Below are positions 41,513-51,400 of a stretch of DNA of 64,000 nucleotides, piece after piece. Position 1 is the first letter of the stretch. Each line of letters begins with the position of its first letter. Source of the stretch: Actinospica sp035493475 (GTDB lineage: Bacteria > Actinomycetota > Actinomycetes > Streptomycetales > Catenulisporaceae). Where the stretch lies: assembly GCA_035493475.1 (NCBI GenBank), contig DATJIF010000139.1, positions 1 to 64,000 of the forward strand, read 5' to 3'. Made by a program: the position numbers and the translations under genes. Under the pieces are notes generated by a model. It worked only from the letters and a program-made list of their open reading frames with translations. It searched no databases and had not been told where the DNA came from.

Positions 41513-41710
41513 ATGCGCGTGGAACTGGACGAGCCGAAGTGCGTCGCGTCGGGGCAGTGCGTGATGGCCGCGCCCGACGTCTTCGACCAGCGTGAGGAGG
41601 ACGGCGTCGCGTTCCTGCTCACCGAGCAGGTCGAGCCGGGCCAGGAGGAGGGCGTCCGCGAGGCCGAACAGATCTGCCCGGCCGCGGCGATCCGGCTGCT
41701 CGAAGCGTGA
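41513..41710 (+). CDS. [3Fe-4S]-type ferredoxin of the second P450
   Basis: The 65-aa ferredoxin has the ligand pattern KCVASGQC and ICPAAAI and the same DVFDQREEDG block as the first ferredoxin. The ATG has GAGGAG at good spacing. It lies 14 nt after the P450 stop and overlaps the reductase start (GTGA). It carries single electrons from the reductase to the P450. Confidence 0.92.
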   Translation: MRVELDEPKCVASGQCVMAAPDVFDQREEDGVAFLLTEQVEPGQEEGVREAEQICPAAAIRLLEA

Positions 41711-42894
41711 GTCGGCCCACGGTGCGGCGGGTCCTGGTCGTCGGCGCGTCGGCGGCCGGGCTCGCCACCGCGGAGACGCTGCGTCGCGAAGGGTACGAGG
41801 GCGAGATCACGCTGGTCGGCGCGGAGCCGCGGCTCCCGTACGACCGGCCGCCGCTGTCCAAGCAGATCCTCGCGGGGGAGTGGGACTCCGACCGGCTCGC
41901 GCTCCGGTCGGATGATCGGCTCGCGAGCCTGAACCTCGACTGGCGGCTCGGCACGGCGGCGACTGGCCTGGACCTGTCCGCGCACGAGGTCGGACTCGAG
42001 GACGGATCCTCGCTCGGCTACGACGCGCTGGTCATCGCGACCGGCGTCAGACCTCGACGGCTGCCCGGCGAGGGCGCACACGTGCTGCGAACCCTCGACG
42101 ACGCCCTGGCCCTGCGCTCGTGCATCGAACCCGGGACCCGCCTCGTGGTCGTCGGCGCGGGCTTCCTCGGAGCCGAGGCCGCCGCCGTCGCACGCGGACT
42201 CGGTGCCGAGGTCACGGTCCTCGAACCCGCTCCGGTCCCGCTCGCGCACGCGGTGGGACCCGAGGTCGGCGCCGTGCTCGCGCAGGCTCACGTCGAGAAC
42301 GGCGTGGACCTGCGCACGGGCGTCAGTGTCGCGTCCGCCGAGCGCGGCGGCGTGCGGCTAGCGAGCGGCGAGTTCATCGCGGCGGACGAGGTGCTGGTCG
42401 CGATCGGCTCGTCTCCGAACACCGAATGGCTCGAAGGCAGCGGCCTGACCATCGACAACGGAGTGGTCTGCGACGAGTACTGCGTGGCCGCTCCCGGCGT
42501 CTACGCGGCGGGCGACGTCGCACGCTGGCACAATCCGCTGTTCGACGCGTCGATGCGCATCGAGCACCGGACGAACGCCGCTGAGCAGGGCATGGCCGTG
42601 GCCCGCAACCTGCTGAACCCGGACGCGCCCAAGCCGTTCGCGCCGGTGCCGTACTTCTGGTCCGACCAGTACGACATGAAGATCCAGGCATACGGCTACC
42701 TGCGCGGACACCAGGAGATCGCGATCGTCGAGGGCGACCTCGCCGCACGCGGCTTCCTCGCGCTCTACCGCAACGGCGACCGCGTGGCCGGAGTGCTCGG
42801 CGTCGGCGTCTCGCCCAAGGCCGTCAGGCCCTGGCGGCAGGCGATCGCCACCCGCACGGCGTGGTCCGATATCGAATTCAATATCGGGAACTAA
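41707..42894 (+). CDS. FAD-dependent ferredoxin reductase
   Basis: The 395-aa flavoprotein has two Rossmann sites: VLVVGASAAGLATAETLR for FAD and LVVVGAGFLGAEAAAVARGLG for NAD(P)H. CVAAPGVYAAGDVARWHNP is the second FAD contact, followed by a C-terminal domain ending near FNIGN. This is the putidaredoxin-reductase type. It starts at GTG, overlapping the ferredoxin stop by 4 nt. It passes NAD(P)H electrons to the ferredoxin and, by inference, also to the reductase-less ferredoxin at 36390. The last 4 nt overlap the convergent response regulator gene. Confidence 0.92.
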   Translation: MSRPTVRRVLVVGASAAGLATAETLRREGYEGEITLVGAEPRLPYDRPPLSKQILAGEWDSDRLALRSDDRLASLNLDWRLGTAATGLDLSAHEVGLEDGSSLGYDALVIATGVRPRRLPGEGAHVLRTLDDALALRSCIEPGTRLVVVGAGFLGAEAAAVARGLGAEVTVLEPAPVPLAHAVGPEVGAVLAQAHVENGVDLRTGVSVASAERGGVRLASGEFIAADEVLVAIGSSPNTEWLEGSGLTIDNGVVCDEYCVAAPGVYAAGDVARWHNPLFDASMRIEHRTNAAEQGMAVARNLLNPDAPKPFAPVPYFWSDQYDMKIQAYGYLRGHQEIAIVEGDLAARGFLALYRNGDRVAGVLGVGVSPKAVRPWRQAIATRTAWSDIEFNIGN

Positions 42895-43628
42895 TTCGCC
42901 AAGGTATATCGATGTTCAGGACGGCCCGTCGTTCCGTATTTCAGCTGAAGCCGGACGATGCCGTGTTGAGCCAGATAACTGAGATACCGCTGAGCGGTCG
43001 GACGGCTCACTCCGACCTGCTCGGCGACCTCGGCCGCCGAGACGTCCCCGCTCGCCGCGCGCACGGCGTTGCGCACCAGCTCCAGCGTGGGCGCGGAATG
43101 CCCCTTCGGCGGCTGCTCGGCGGCCAGCGGCGCGGGCCCGCGCAGCATCCCGAAGAGCGCGTCCACGTCGGACTGGTCGGCCTCCTCGCTGATCCCCGCC
43201 ATCCGCGCGCGCAGGTCCCGATACGACGTCAGCCGGTCGTGCAGCGCCTGGAACCCGAACGGCTTGACCAGGTAGTACACGGCCCCGACCTGCATCGCGG
43301 CCCGCACGGTCGCCACGTCCCTGGCCGCGGTGATGATGATGAAGTCAGGGTGCTCATGCCGCTCGGCGAACGCCCGCACCACGCCGAGCCCGTCGCCGTC
43401 CGGGAGGTAGACGTCCATCAGCACCAGGTCGGGCCGCACCTCGTCCATCATCGCCATCGCCTGCTCGGCCCCGTGCGCCACGCCCGCGACCTCGAACCCC
43501 TCGGTCCGCTCGACGAACGCCGCGTGGATCCGCGCCACCCGGAAGTCGTCGTCCACGACCAGCGTGCGGATCGCGTCCGTCCCCACCTTCGCGTCCGTCG
43601 CCTGCGCCGTCTCGAAGAACGCACTCAC
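42891..43628 (-). CDS. DcuR/CitB-type response regulator
   Basis: This is a 245-aa protein. The receiver has the acidic triad TLVVDDDFR, phospho-acceptor Asp72 in LVLMDVYLPDGDG, Thr100 and Lys122 (LVKPF). The output domain (about 180-240) has an HTH GDVSAAEVAEQVGVSRPTAQRYLSYL, as in CitB/DcuR regulators. It overlaps the kinase gene by 4 nt. The pair is divergent from a NitT/TauT-type importer, which it may switch on. Receivers of this class are usually activated by a kinase sensing citrate or C4-dicarboxylates. Confidence 0.9.
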   Translation of the reverse strand: MSAFFETAQATDAKVGTDAIRTLVVDDDFRVARIHAAFVERTEGFEVAGVAHGAEQAMAMMDEVRPDLVLMDVYLPDGDGLGVVRAFAERHEHPDFIIITAARDVATVRAAMQVGAVYYLVKPFGFQALHDRLTSYRDLRARMAGISEEADQSDVDALFGMLRGPAPLAAEQPPKGHSAPTLELVRNAVRAASGDVSAAEVAEQVGVSRPTAQRYLSYLAQHGIVRLQLKYGTTGRPEHRYTLAN

Positions 43629-45265
43629 GCCATCACCTTCTTCTTCCCAGACGCCGTCCGCGCCGGGCGTTCCACCTCGGCCGGGAGCGTCACCGTGAAC
43701 ACGGCGCCCGGCCCCGCGCTCACCTCGATCCGCCCGTGCAGCCGCTGCACGAGCCGGTGCACCAGCGCCAGGCCGAGGCCGCGCCGCAGCGTCCCGGTGC
43801 CGGGCTTCGTGGAGAACCCGTCCATGAAGATCGACTCGCGCGCCTCGTCCGGGATGCCGGGGCCGTTGTCGCCGACCTCCAGCCGGATCACGTCCTCGTC
43901 CTCAACCAGCGCGACCGTCACCCGGCCCGGACCCTCCGCGACGGTGTAGCTCCCGGCCACGGCGTCGAAGGCGTTGTCGATCAGGTTGCCCAGGATCGTC
44001 GTCACCGCCTGCGACTTCACCGGGACGTCGCCGAGCCACGAGTCCTCGGTCAGCACGAGCTCGATGCCGCGCTCGGCCGCGACCGCCGACTTCGCCACGA
44101 TCAGGCCGACGACCAGCGGGCTCGCGATCCGGGTGCGCAGCGACTCGGCGAGGCCGACCTCCGCGCCGCGCAGATCGGTCAGGAAGTGCAGCGCCTCCTC
44201 CGTCTCGCCGAGCTCCAGCAGCCCGGAGACGGTGTGCAGGTGGTTGGCGAACTCGTGCTGCTGCGCCCGCAGCGCGTCCGTCAGGCCCTTGACACTGTCG
44301 AGTTCGCGCAGCAGGCCCGCGAGCTCGGTGCGGTCCCGCAGCGTCACGACCGAACCGTGCGGGCGTCCGGCGAGCACCACCGGCATCCGGTTCACGGTCA
44401 GGCAGTAGTCGTCGGTGAGCACGATCTCGTCCTTGCCGACGATCGTGCCGCTGAGCACGTCGCGCAGCCGGCCGGGCGGCACGATGTCCTCGATCCAGCT
44501 GCCGATCCCGGTCAGGCCGAGCCCGAGCAGTCGCCGGGCCTCGTCGTTGACCATGGTGATCCGACCCGCCCGGTCGAACGCGATCATGCCCTCGCGGATG
44601 CCGTGCAGCACCGCCTCGCGCTCGTGCAGCAGCTTCGCGATCTCGTCGAGCTCCAGGCCGAACGTACGCTTCTTCAGCCGGTGCGCGAGCAGCCACGAGG
44701 CGGCCGCCCCGATCAGCAGCGCGACGGCGAACCACTCGGCGTAGATCGGCAGCACCGACCACAGCGCCGAGGTCACCGAACTCTCCAGGATGCCCGCCGA
44801 GACCTCGCCGACCATCGTGCGGCCGTCCATCGCGTACAGCGGCGTCTTGCCGTTCGCCGAGCGGCCGAGGCTGCCCGGATCCGTCCCGACGTGCGACTTC
44901 CCGTCCAGCGTGGCGATCGGCTCGGTGATCTTCTGGCCGATCTCCGAGGGGTCCGGATGCGAGTGCCGCACCTTGTTCATGTCGATGACCACGACGTACG
45001 ACGCGCCCGTCGCGTGCTGGGTGTCCGAGGCGATCTCCTGCACGAGGTTCCCGCACGGCTGCGAACCCGGCGTCAGGCACTCGCGCACCTCGGCGTCCGC
45101 GGCCACCGCCTGCGCCACCGTGAGCGCGCGGTTCTCGTACTGCAGGTCGATCTGCCTGCTCTCCACCCGGGCGAACAGCGTGAAGCCCACCAGCATCGTG
45201 GCGACCAGGATCAACACCTGGCCCACGAAGATCTGGCTGGACAGCCGCCGCATGCCTCGTCGCAT
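43625..45265 (-). CDS. DcuS/CitA-type sensor histidine kinase
   Basis: This 546-aa kinase has TM1 (about 10-30), an extracytoplasmic Cache/PAS sensor (about 31-170, with two Cys) and TM2 (about 175-200). A cytoplasmic PAS (about 220-310), the His-box AQQHEFANHLHTVSGLLELG (phospho-His near 335) and an ATPase domain with N-box LIDNAFDAV, DNGPGIP and GLGLALVHRLVQ follow. Relatives sense extracellular citrate, malate or fumarate. The ATG at 45265 is supported by a -10 box (CAGAAT, minus strand 45278-45273) 7 nt before it and TTGCCG 18 nt further up, so the mRNA may be leaderless. Confidence 0.9.
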   Translation of the reverse strand: MRRGMRRLSSQIFVGQVLILVATMLVGFTLFARVESRQIDLQYENRALTVAQAVAADAEVRECLTPGSQPCGNLVQEIASDTQHATGASYVVVIDMNKVRHSHPDPSEIGQKITEPIATLDGKSHVGTDPGSLGRSANGKTPLYAMDGRTMVGEVSAGILESSVTSALWSVLPIYAEWFAVALLIGAAASWLLAHRLKKRTFGLELDEIAKLLHEREAVLHGIREGMIAFDRAGRITMVNDEARRLLGLGLTGIGSWIEDIVPPGRLRDVLSGTIVGKDEIVLTDDYCLTVNRMPVVLAGRPHGSVVTLRDRTELAGLLRELDSVKGLTDALRAQQHEFANHLHTVSGLLELGETEEALHFLTDLRGAEVGLAESLRTRIASPLVVGLIVAKSAVAAERGIELVLTEDSWLGDVPVKSQAVTTILGNLIDNAFDAVAGSYTVAEGPGRVTVALVEDEDVIRLEVGDNGPGIPDEARESIFMDGFSTKPGTGTLRRGLGLALVHRLVQRLHGRIEVSAGPGAVFTVTLPAEVERPARTASGKKKVMA

Positions 45266-45472
45266 ATTCCGGATTCTGCGAGAGGCACACCGCTCCCGGC
45301 AAGGATTACCCGGAAACTCCTTCAAGCTGTTATCCGGGCGCTTTCGTGAACTCAATGCACAAAACCCGGCGGAACGCGGAAAACGCGGGTTACCGCCGAA
45401 AGCGAGACCGCCCCCGGCGCGCTGCCTAGCGTGGGCCTCTCCAGATCAATGACGAGAAGGAGGCGATCCGCG
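45266..45472. other. divergent intergenic region, kinase and ABC importer
   Basis: The kinase -10 box lies at 45273-45278 (minus). A 6-bp inverted repeat AACCCG-N17-CGGGTT (45363-45391), with two internal copies of CGGAA, could be the response-regulator site. AGAAGGAGG before 45473 is the importer ribosome binding site. Confidence 0.4.
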
Positions 45473-46306
45473 ATGGCAACGCAGCCCGTGACCGGCGTAC
45501 CCGGCGCCCGGATCGAGATCTCCGGGGTGACGAAGCGGTTCCTCACCCCGAGCGGCGACGTGTTCACGGCGATCAAGGACGTGGCGTTCGCGGTCGAGCC
45601 GGGGCAGTTCTGCGCCGTCGTCGGCCCGACCGGCTGCGGCAAGTCCACCACCCTGAGCCTGGTCTCCGGCCTCGACAAGCCCAGCGAGGGCGAGGTGCGG
45701 GTGGCCGGCAAGCCGGTCGACGGCATCGCGGACGGCGTCAGCTTCATGTTCCAGGCCGACGCGCTGCTGCCCTGGAAGACCGTGCTCGGCAACGTCGCGC
45801 TCGGCCCCAGCTTCCGCGGCGTGAAGAAGAAGGAGGCCGAGGCCGCCGCCCGCGACTGGCTGCGCCGCGTGGGCCTGTCCGGCTTCGAGGACCGGCACCC
45901 GCACCAGCTGTCCGGCGGCATGCGCAAGCGCGTGGCCATGGCCGCGGCGCTGATCAACGAGCCGCGGATCCTGCTGATGGACGAGCCCTTCGGCGCCCTC
46001 GACGTGCAGACCAAGGCGATCATGCAGACCGAGCTGATCGGGCTCTGGGAGCAACTGCGCCCCTCCGTGCTGTTCATCACGCACGACCTCGAGGAGGCCG
46101 TGGCACTCGCCGACCGCGTCGTCGTGATGACCTCGGGCCCCGGCACCGTCAAGGCCGTGTTCGACATCGACCTCCCGCGTCCGCGCGGCGCCATCCAGGA
46201 CATCCGCTTCCAGCCCGAGTTCCTCGAACTGCACCAGCAGATCTGGGAGTCGCTGCGCGAGGAAGTCGAGACCGCGTACGCACGCACGGCAGGAGTGAAC
46301 GCATGA
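45473..46306 (+). CDS. NitT/TauT-type ABC importer, ATP-binding protein
   Basis: The 277-aa ATPase has Walker A GPTGCGKSTT, Q-loop FMFQADALLPWKTV, signature LSGGMRKRVAMAAAL, Walker B ILLMDEPFGALD and switch His FITHDLEEA. LLPWKTVLGNVALG is typical of SsuB/TauB-like importers. The ATG at 45473 follows AGAAGGAGG. It overlaps the permease gene by 4 nt. It powers uptake of a small anion, possibly an organic acid, sulfonate or pyrimidine precursor, and expression is probably driven by the divergent two-component system. Confidence 0.9.
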   Translation: MATQPVTGVPGARIEISGVTKRFLTPSGDVFTAIKDVAFAVEPGQFCAVVGPTGCGKSTTLSLVSGLDKPSEGEVRVAGKPVDGIADGVSFMFQADALLPWKTVLGNVALGPSFRGVKKKEAEAAARDWLRRVGLSGFEDRHPHQLSGGMRKRVAMAAALINEPRILLMDEPFGALDVQTKAIMQTELIGLWEQLRPSVLFITHDLEEAVALADRVVVMTSGPGTVKAVFDIDLPRPRGAIQDIRFQPEFLELHQQIWESLREEVETAYARTAGVNA

Positions 46307-47247
46307 ACAGCACGCACCACGGCTCGCCCGCCGACGCCAACCCGGTCTCGTTCGTCGAGAACCCGCTGCGCACCGCGCAGGACGCCGCGCGGATCGAGGG
46401 CCGGGAGGCCAAGAGCGGCGCTAACCCGGGCAAGAAGCTGGCGCGGGCCCGCCGCCTGAGGGTGCTGGCCGCGCAGGTCGTCGTGGCCGTGCTGCTGATC
46501 GGCTCCTGGCAGCTGCTGACCACGTGGAAGGTCGTCGACCCGTTCTTCTTCGGCCAGCCCAGCGGCATCGCCAAGCAGCTCAAGGACTACTTCACCCAGG
46601 GCGACCAGGCGACCGAGTTCGGCTCCTACTGGTCGCAGATCTTCACGACGCTGCGCGAGGCCGTGTTCGGCTTCGTCCTCGGCACCGCGGGCGGCATCGT
46701 CTTCGGCGTGAGCCTCGGCGTGAGCCCGTTCATGGCGAAGGTCATCGGCCCCTACATCAAGATCTTCAACGCCATCCCGCGCATCGTGCTCGGCTCGATC
46801 TTCCTCGTCGCGTTCGGCCTCGGCCCCACGCCGAAGATCCTGCTCGCCGCCGTGCTGGTGTTCTTCGTGGTCTTCTTCAACGCCTTCCAGGGCGTGCGCG
46901 AGGTGGACCGCAACATCCTGAACAACGCGCGGGTGCTCGGCGCCTCCAAGCTGCGCATCGTCAAGGACGTCACCCTGCCGTCCGCGCTGACCTGGATCAT
47001 CGCCAGCCTGCACACCGCCTTCGGCTTCGCCATCGTCGGCGCCATCGTCGGCGAGGTGCTCGGTGCGCAGTCCGGGCTCGGCCTGGTCATCAGCACCGCG
47101 CAGAACCAGTTCAACCCCGACGGCGTGTTCGCCACGATGTTCGTCATCGCCGTGATCACGCTCTTCGTCGAGTTCCTGCTCACCCGCCTCGAGCGGCGCC
47201 TGCTCTCCTGGCGCCCGCCGTCCCAGACCGAGGCCGCGGCGATCTGA
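46303..47247 (+). CDS. NitT/TauT-type ABC importer, permease
   Basis: This 314-aa membrane protein has a 45-residue cytoplasmic N-terminus and six helices. The EAA loop reads NARVLGASKLRIVKDVTLPSALTWIIASLH, matching SsuC/TauC-type permeases. WQLLTTWKVVDPFFFGQPSG is the usual family start. ATG overlaps the ATPase stop by 4 nt. The substrate-binding lipoprotein follows after 70 nt. Confidence 0.9.
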   Translation: MNSTHHGSPADANPVSFVENPLRTAQDAARIEGREAKSGANPGKKLARARRLRVLAAQVVVAVLLIGSWQLLTTWKVVDPFFFGQPSGIAKQLKDYFTQGDQATEFGSYWSQIFTTLREAVFGFVLGTAGGIVFGVSLGVSPFMAKVIGPYIKIFNAIPRIVLGSIFLVAFGLGPTPKILLAAVLVFFVVFFNAFQGVREVDRNILNNARVLGASKLRIVKDVTLPSALTWIIASLHTAFGFAIVGAIVGEVLGAQSGLGLVISTAQNQFNPDGVFATMFVIAVITLFVEFLLTRLERRLLSWRPPSQTEAAAI

Positions 47248-47317
47248 CGCCGGTCTCTTGCACCAGCACCACCCTGCACACCCCGTTCGTCAACGAAGAC
47301 ACGGAAAGGCAAGCCCC

Positions 47318-48403
47318 ATGCTCAAGAAGACAACCGTCGGCGCCGTCGCCGCCTCCCTCGTGCTCGCCGGAGGACTCACCGCCTGCTCCTCGTCCGGTTC
47401 GGGCGGCTCGGGCTCAGGTTCGGGCTCGCTGCCCACGGTGAGCCTCATGGTCGGCGGCATCGACAAGCAGATCTACCTGCCGTACGAACTCGCCCAGCAG
47501 CTCGGCTACTACAAGAAGTACGGCGTCAACATGGTGCTGAGCACCGAGACCCAGGGCGGCATCGGCGCCGAGGACGCGATGGCCTCCGGCCAGGTCGACA
47601 TGGCCGGCGCGTGGTACATCCACACCATCGACTTCCAGACCAAGGGCAAGCAGGTCGAGGACATCGTGCAGCTGTCCGGCGCCCCCGGCGAGCGCGAGAT
47701 GTGCGCCACCAACAGCGGCGTGCACTCGGCGTCCCAGTGGAGCGGCAAGACCCTCGGCGTCACCGACCTCGGCTCCGGCACCGACGAACTGACCCAGCTC
47801 CTCGCCGCCAAGTCCGGCCTGACCACCAAGCAGTACAGCCGAGTGGGCGTCAGCGACGGCGCCACCGCGATCGCCGCGCTGAAGACCGGCAAGGTGCAGT
47901 GCCTGATGACCACGCAGCCCACCGTCCTGCAGATCGAGCAGCAGAACCTCGGCTACTCCGCCATCGACCTCGCCACCGCCAACGGAGCCACCGCCGCACT
48001 CGGCGGAACCTGGCCCTCCGCCGGCGTCCTCGCCCGCACCGACTGGGTGACCGGCCACCAGCAGGAGGCCCAGGACGTCGCCGACGCCCTCGTCGCCACC
48101 ATGCACTGGATCGCCACCCACAGCGCCGCCGACATCGCCAACGAACTCCCCTCCTCCTACACCTCCAGCAACGGCTTCACCAAGGCCGAGTACATCACCG
48201 CCCTGACCCAGGACAAGGCCCAGTTCCTCCCCGACGGCATCATGCCCAAGGGCGGCCCCGAAGTCGTCCTCGCCACCGAGAAGACCATCGGCGTCGACAC
48301 CTCCACCGTGAAGCTCGGCACCACCTTCACCAACTCCTACGCTGAAGCCGCCAACAAGCTCGAGGGCTACACCGTCACCACGACCCCGGAGCCGACCAGC
48401 TGA
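47318..48403 (+). CDS. NitT/TauT-type ABC importer, substrate-binding lipoprotein
   Basis: The 361-aa lipoprotein has lipobox LTAC (near residue 24), a Gly/Ser spacer, then an NMT1/SsuA-like fold: YLPYELAQQLGYYKKYGVNM, GGIGAEDAMASGQVDMAGAWY, GKTLGVTDLGSGTDELTQLLA and ALKTGKVQCLMTTQPT. It captures the substrate outside the membrane and delivers it to the permease. The ATG at 47318 is preceded by GGAAAGG; a longer frame lacks a signal peptide. The ligand is not evident from sequence. A very strong terminator follows. Confidence 0.9.
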   Translation: MLKKTTVGAVAASLVLAGGLTACSSSGSGGSGSGSGSLPTVSLMVGGIDKQIYLPYELAQQLGYYKKYGVNMVLSTETQGGIGAEDAMASGQVDMAGAWYIHTIDFQTKGKQVEDIVQLSGAPGEREMCATNSGVHSASQWSGKTLGVTDLGSGTDELTQLLAAKSGLTTKQYSRVGVSDGATAIAALKTGKVQCLMTTQPTVLQIEQQNLGYSAIDLATANGATAALGGTWPSAGVLARTDWVTGHQQEAQDVADALVATMHWIATHSAADIANELPSSYTSSNGFTKAEYITALTQDKAQFLPDGIMPKGGPEVVLATEKTIGVDTSTVKLGTTFTNSYAEAANKLEGYTVTTTPEPTS

Positions 48404-48418
48404 GGCTGATTCAGGAAA

Positions 48419-48464
48419 GCCGTCCGCTGCCGCCGATGAATCTATGTCGGCGGCAGCGGACGGC
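48419..48464. terminator. strong hairpin terminator
   Basis: An 18-bp perfect stem (GCCGTCCGCTGCCGCCGA and complement) with a 10-nt loop ends the ABC importer operon and faces the convergent CHAT gene. Confidence 0.92.
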
Positions 48465-48476
48465 ATGTCTGCATGT

Positions 48477-51400
48477 CTAGGCGCCCGTATGCGTGTAGGG
48501 CGCCCAGAGAGTGGGTTCGTCAGGCCGGTTGTCGCGGAGCGCGCGCACTGCGGAGTGAAGTGCCTCTGCGGCACGCTCCACATCTACATGCGCATCGGAA
48601 TCCTGTGTAAGCCGCTCGTACACGTCGACCGCGAGATCAGCGGCGGCGTCGTCGATGACGGGCCACAGTGTGCCTATGACGTGGCGGAATCCGGCCTCGT
48701 GGAACGCGCCGGTGATGTGCAGAGCTTCGTCGGCCAGCTGTAGCGCAGTCACGCCTGTGCTGCACGCGGACAGAAACGCCAGGTCGGCGTTCAGTGCGAG
48801 TCCGGTCACGTCCTCCACGGTCAGGGGCGCGTCGATGTGATCGGCCAGCAGCAGATGGCTTCGATTGGGGCGCGCCACATCCGTCTGGCAGTGACAGGCG
48901 AAATGCACGATGCGATGCCGTGGGAGTGCGTCGAGTACGTCCGTGCGTGCCGGACTCTCCAGCACGCGAACGCTGGGGAGTACGCGTTGGAGCGCGTCGG
49001 CCTCCCGCCTCGCGCCGGGCAGGTGCGCACCCGGGATGTCCGGTACTGAGATGACCAAGGCCGCGGACTCCGGCAACGTGTCGCTGCCGATACTCGCGGA
49101 CCGTAGCGCCAGGAGCGTCGGCGTATAGGACGACACGACCCGGTCGAGCGCCGTGCGACGGCCTCCGGGCCGGTCGGCCGAGTCGGCGTGGTAGCCCGCG
49201 GCGTGCAGAGGGAGACCCGCCGCGACCCCGACCGGGCACCACCAGATCCGCGGCCATGCCGTATCTTCGCCGGGCATCGCGTCGTGGCCGAGGGCACTCA
49301 GCACCGGCTCCGTCACCGCGTCCCAAAGCCAGGCCAGGACCTGCGAGATCGCCTGATCCATATCGCCCCTGACTCCGGCCGGAATCAGATCACGGGTAGA
49401 CCGTGCGTTCGTGTGGGCCTGCCGCAGCCGTTCACTGTTCTCGACTACATCGGCATACGTCAGGCCGGGGAGTGGTACGTGGCGAACCTGGTTCGATCGG
49501 GCGCCGTCGAGAATCAACGCGTCACAGCGCGCCGGATCGCAGTTCAGCCAAACGACTGCGCCGACGTCAGCGAGCGCGTCAGGCTCCGCCATCGAGTCGT
49601 CGTCGTGCGGGCGCCGCATCCCGAGAGTCTCGGCGGCCAATACGCCACGGCTACGTTCGAGCAGCTCCACGGCGCGATCGGGCTGACCAGCCTGCAGTGC
49701 CGCGGCCGCCGCGAGGGAGGGCAGCCCGGCGAGCAAGGCCATCTGATGCGCGCGATCCGACCGCACGAGACTGTCCGGCGCGACTCGTTCGATCAGTTCG
49801 ACGACGCGCTCGACGGACGCGAGCGCCGCGCCGCGTGCGCTACCGGAGTCGAGTTCCAACCGGGAGAGTTCGCGTCCAGCGGCGATCTGAACCCGGACCG
49901 ATGCAGAGGCGCTGCTCACGGCGGCCCGGAAGTGCTCTTGAGCCTCCTCGAGGAGCTGGACGGAATTCGCCGGGTCCAGCGCTGCGAGATCCTTCAGCGC
50001 GAGCCCGACGTCGCACAACTTCTTGGCGTGGTCGGGGTGATTCTCGGCCAGCGCCCAGGCGGTCGCGCGAATCGCGGCGACAGCCTTCTCGCCGATTTCC
50101 GGCCGCTGCTCCCGGATCGAGATCTTCATCGCCACTACAGCCTTGTTGCCCATGACCTTGATGAAGTCGGGATGGTTGTGCGGAAGCGCCTTCTCCGCCT
50201 CCTCGAGCAAGCCGTACGCCACCGCCAGACTGTCGTGCTCGGCGTTGTGGTCGGCGAAGTGCTGCATCGTGGAGGCGAGATCGTTCAAGATCCCGGGACG
50301 CCCCGCGTGGTCCGGCGGCGCCGCTTCCAGCGCATCCCGGAGAGCCCGCGCCGCTTCGCCGAGAATCTGCAGCTCACCGGAGCGTTCGTAGGCCGCTCGC
50401 GTGACGTTTCCATAGAGCTGCAGTACCGCGGCACGTCCTGCGGAGTCCACCGGAGTTGCCTCCGCCGCCTCTCGTGCCGACGCGACAGCCTCAATGAGCA
50501 CATCGGCTCGACCTGTCAGCGAATACTCGAGCTGCAGTATCGACACCAGGTTGATCAGGTGAGCGCCGCGCTGAGGATAGTTTGGCGGTGTCGCCTCCAC
50601 AGAAGCTCGACCAGCCTTCACCGCACCAGTCAGCGCGTCGTCATCTCCGGTCCGTTCGTAGAGCGTGCGCAGCGTGATCGCCAGATTGTTGAGGCAGACG
50701 GCACGGTCCGGAGAACCAGGAGGGGCCGCCTCGACAGATGCACGCCCAGCCTCGACGGCCTCGCGGAGCAGTTCCTCGCGCCCAGTGCGGCTGTAAAGCA
50801 GGCGCGCTGTGATCCCGACGTCGCTGAGCAGGGTGGCGCGTCGCGAATGACCTTCAGGAGCTGCGGCGACACCATCACGCGCCGCGGCCAGCGCCTCCTC
50901 CATGGTCGTGGTGTCGCCGGTGATCTCCGCGAGCCTGTAGAGCGTGTTCTCGAGCACGCTCAATCTGGCGGCCCGGTCTGGATGTCGCCGAGACGTAGCG
51001 GCTACGGCGTCGCGGCAAGCGCTCACCGCCTCCTCAAGCGCTGTGGGATCGCCGGTGTTCTCGAACGACACGCGTAGGCTGACAGCGAGATTGCACTGCC
51101 ATTGAGCGCGGTCCGGATGCTCGACCGGTGTAACTGCAATGGCGGATCGCTCCAGATCCAAGGCCTCCCGCAAGAGGTCGTCTCCGCCGCCTCGGGTGAA
51201 TTGGTTGCGCAGCGTATTCGCCAGGTTGTTCAGGCACATGGCGCGATTCGAATGCCCGTTTGGAGTAGCGTCGAGCGCCGCCCGATACGCCTGCGCAGCT
51301 TCGGAAAGCGCCTCAGCCCGGCCGTCGTGAAAGAAGCGCGCGATCAGGATATTGCCGAGACTCGTGAGACGCTGTGGGAAGTCGGGATGGTCGGCCGCGG

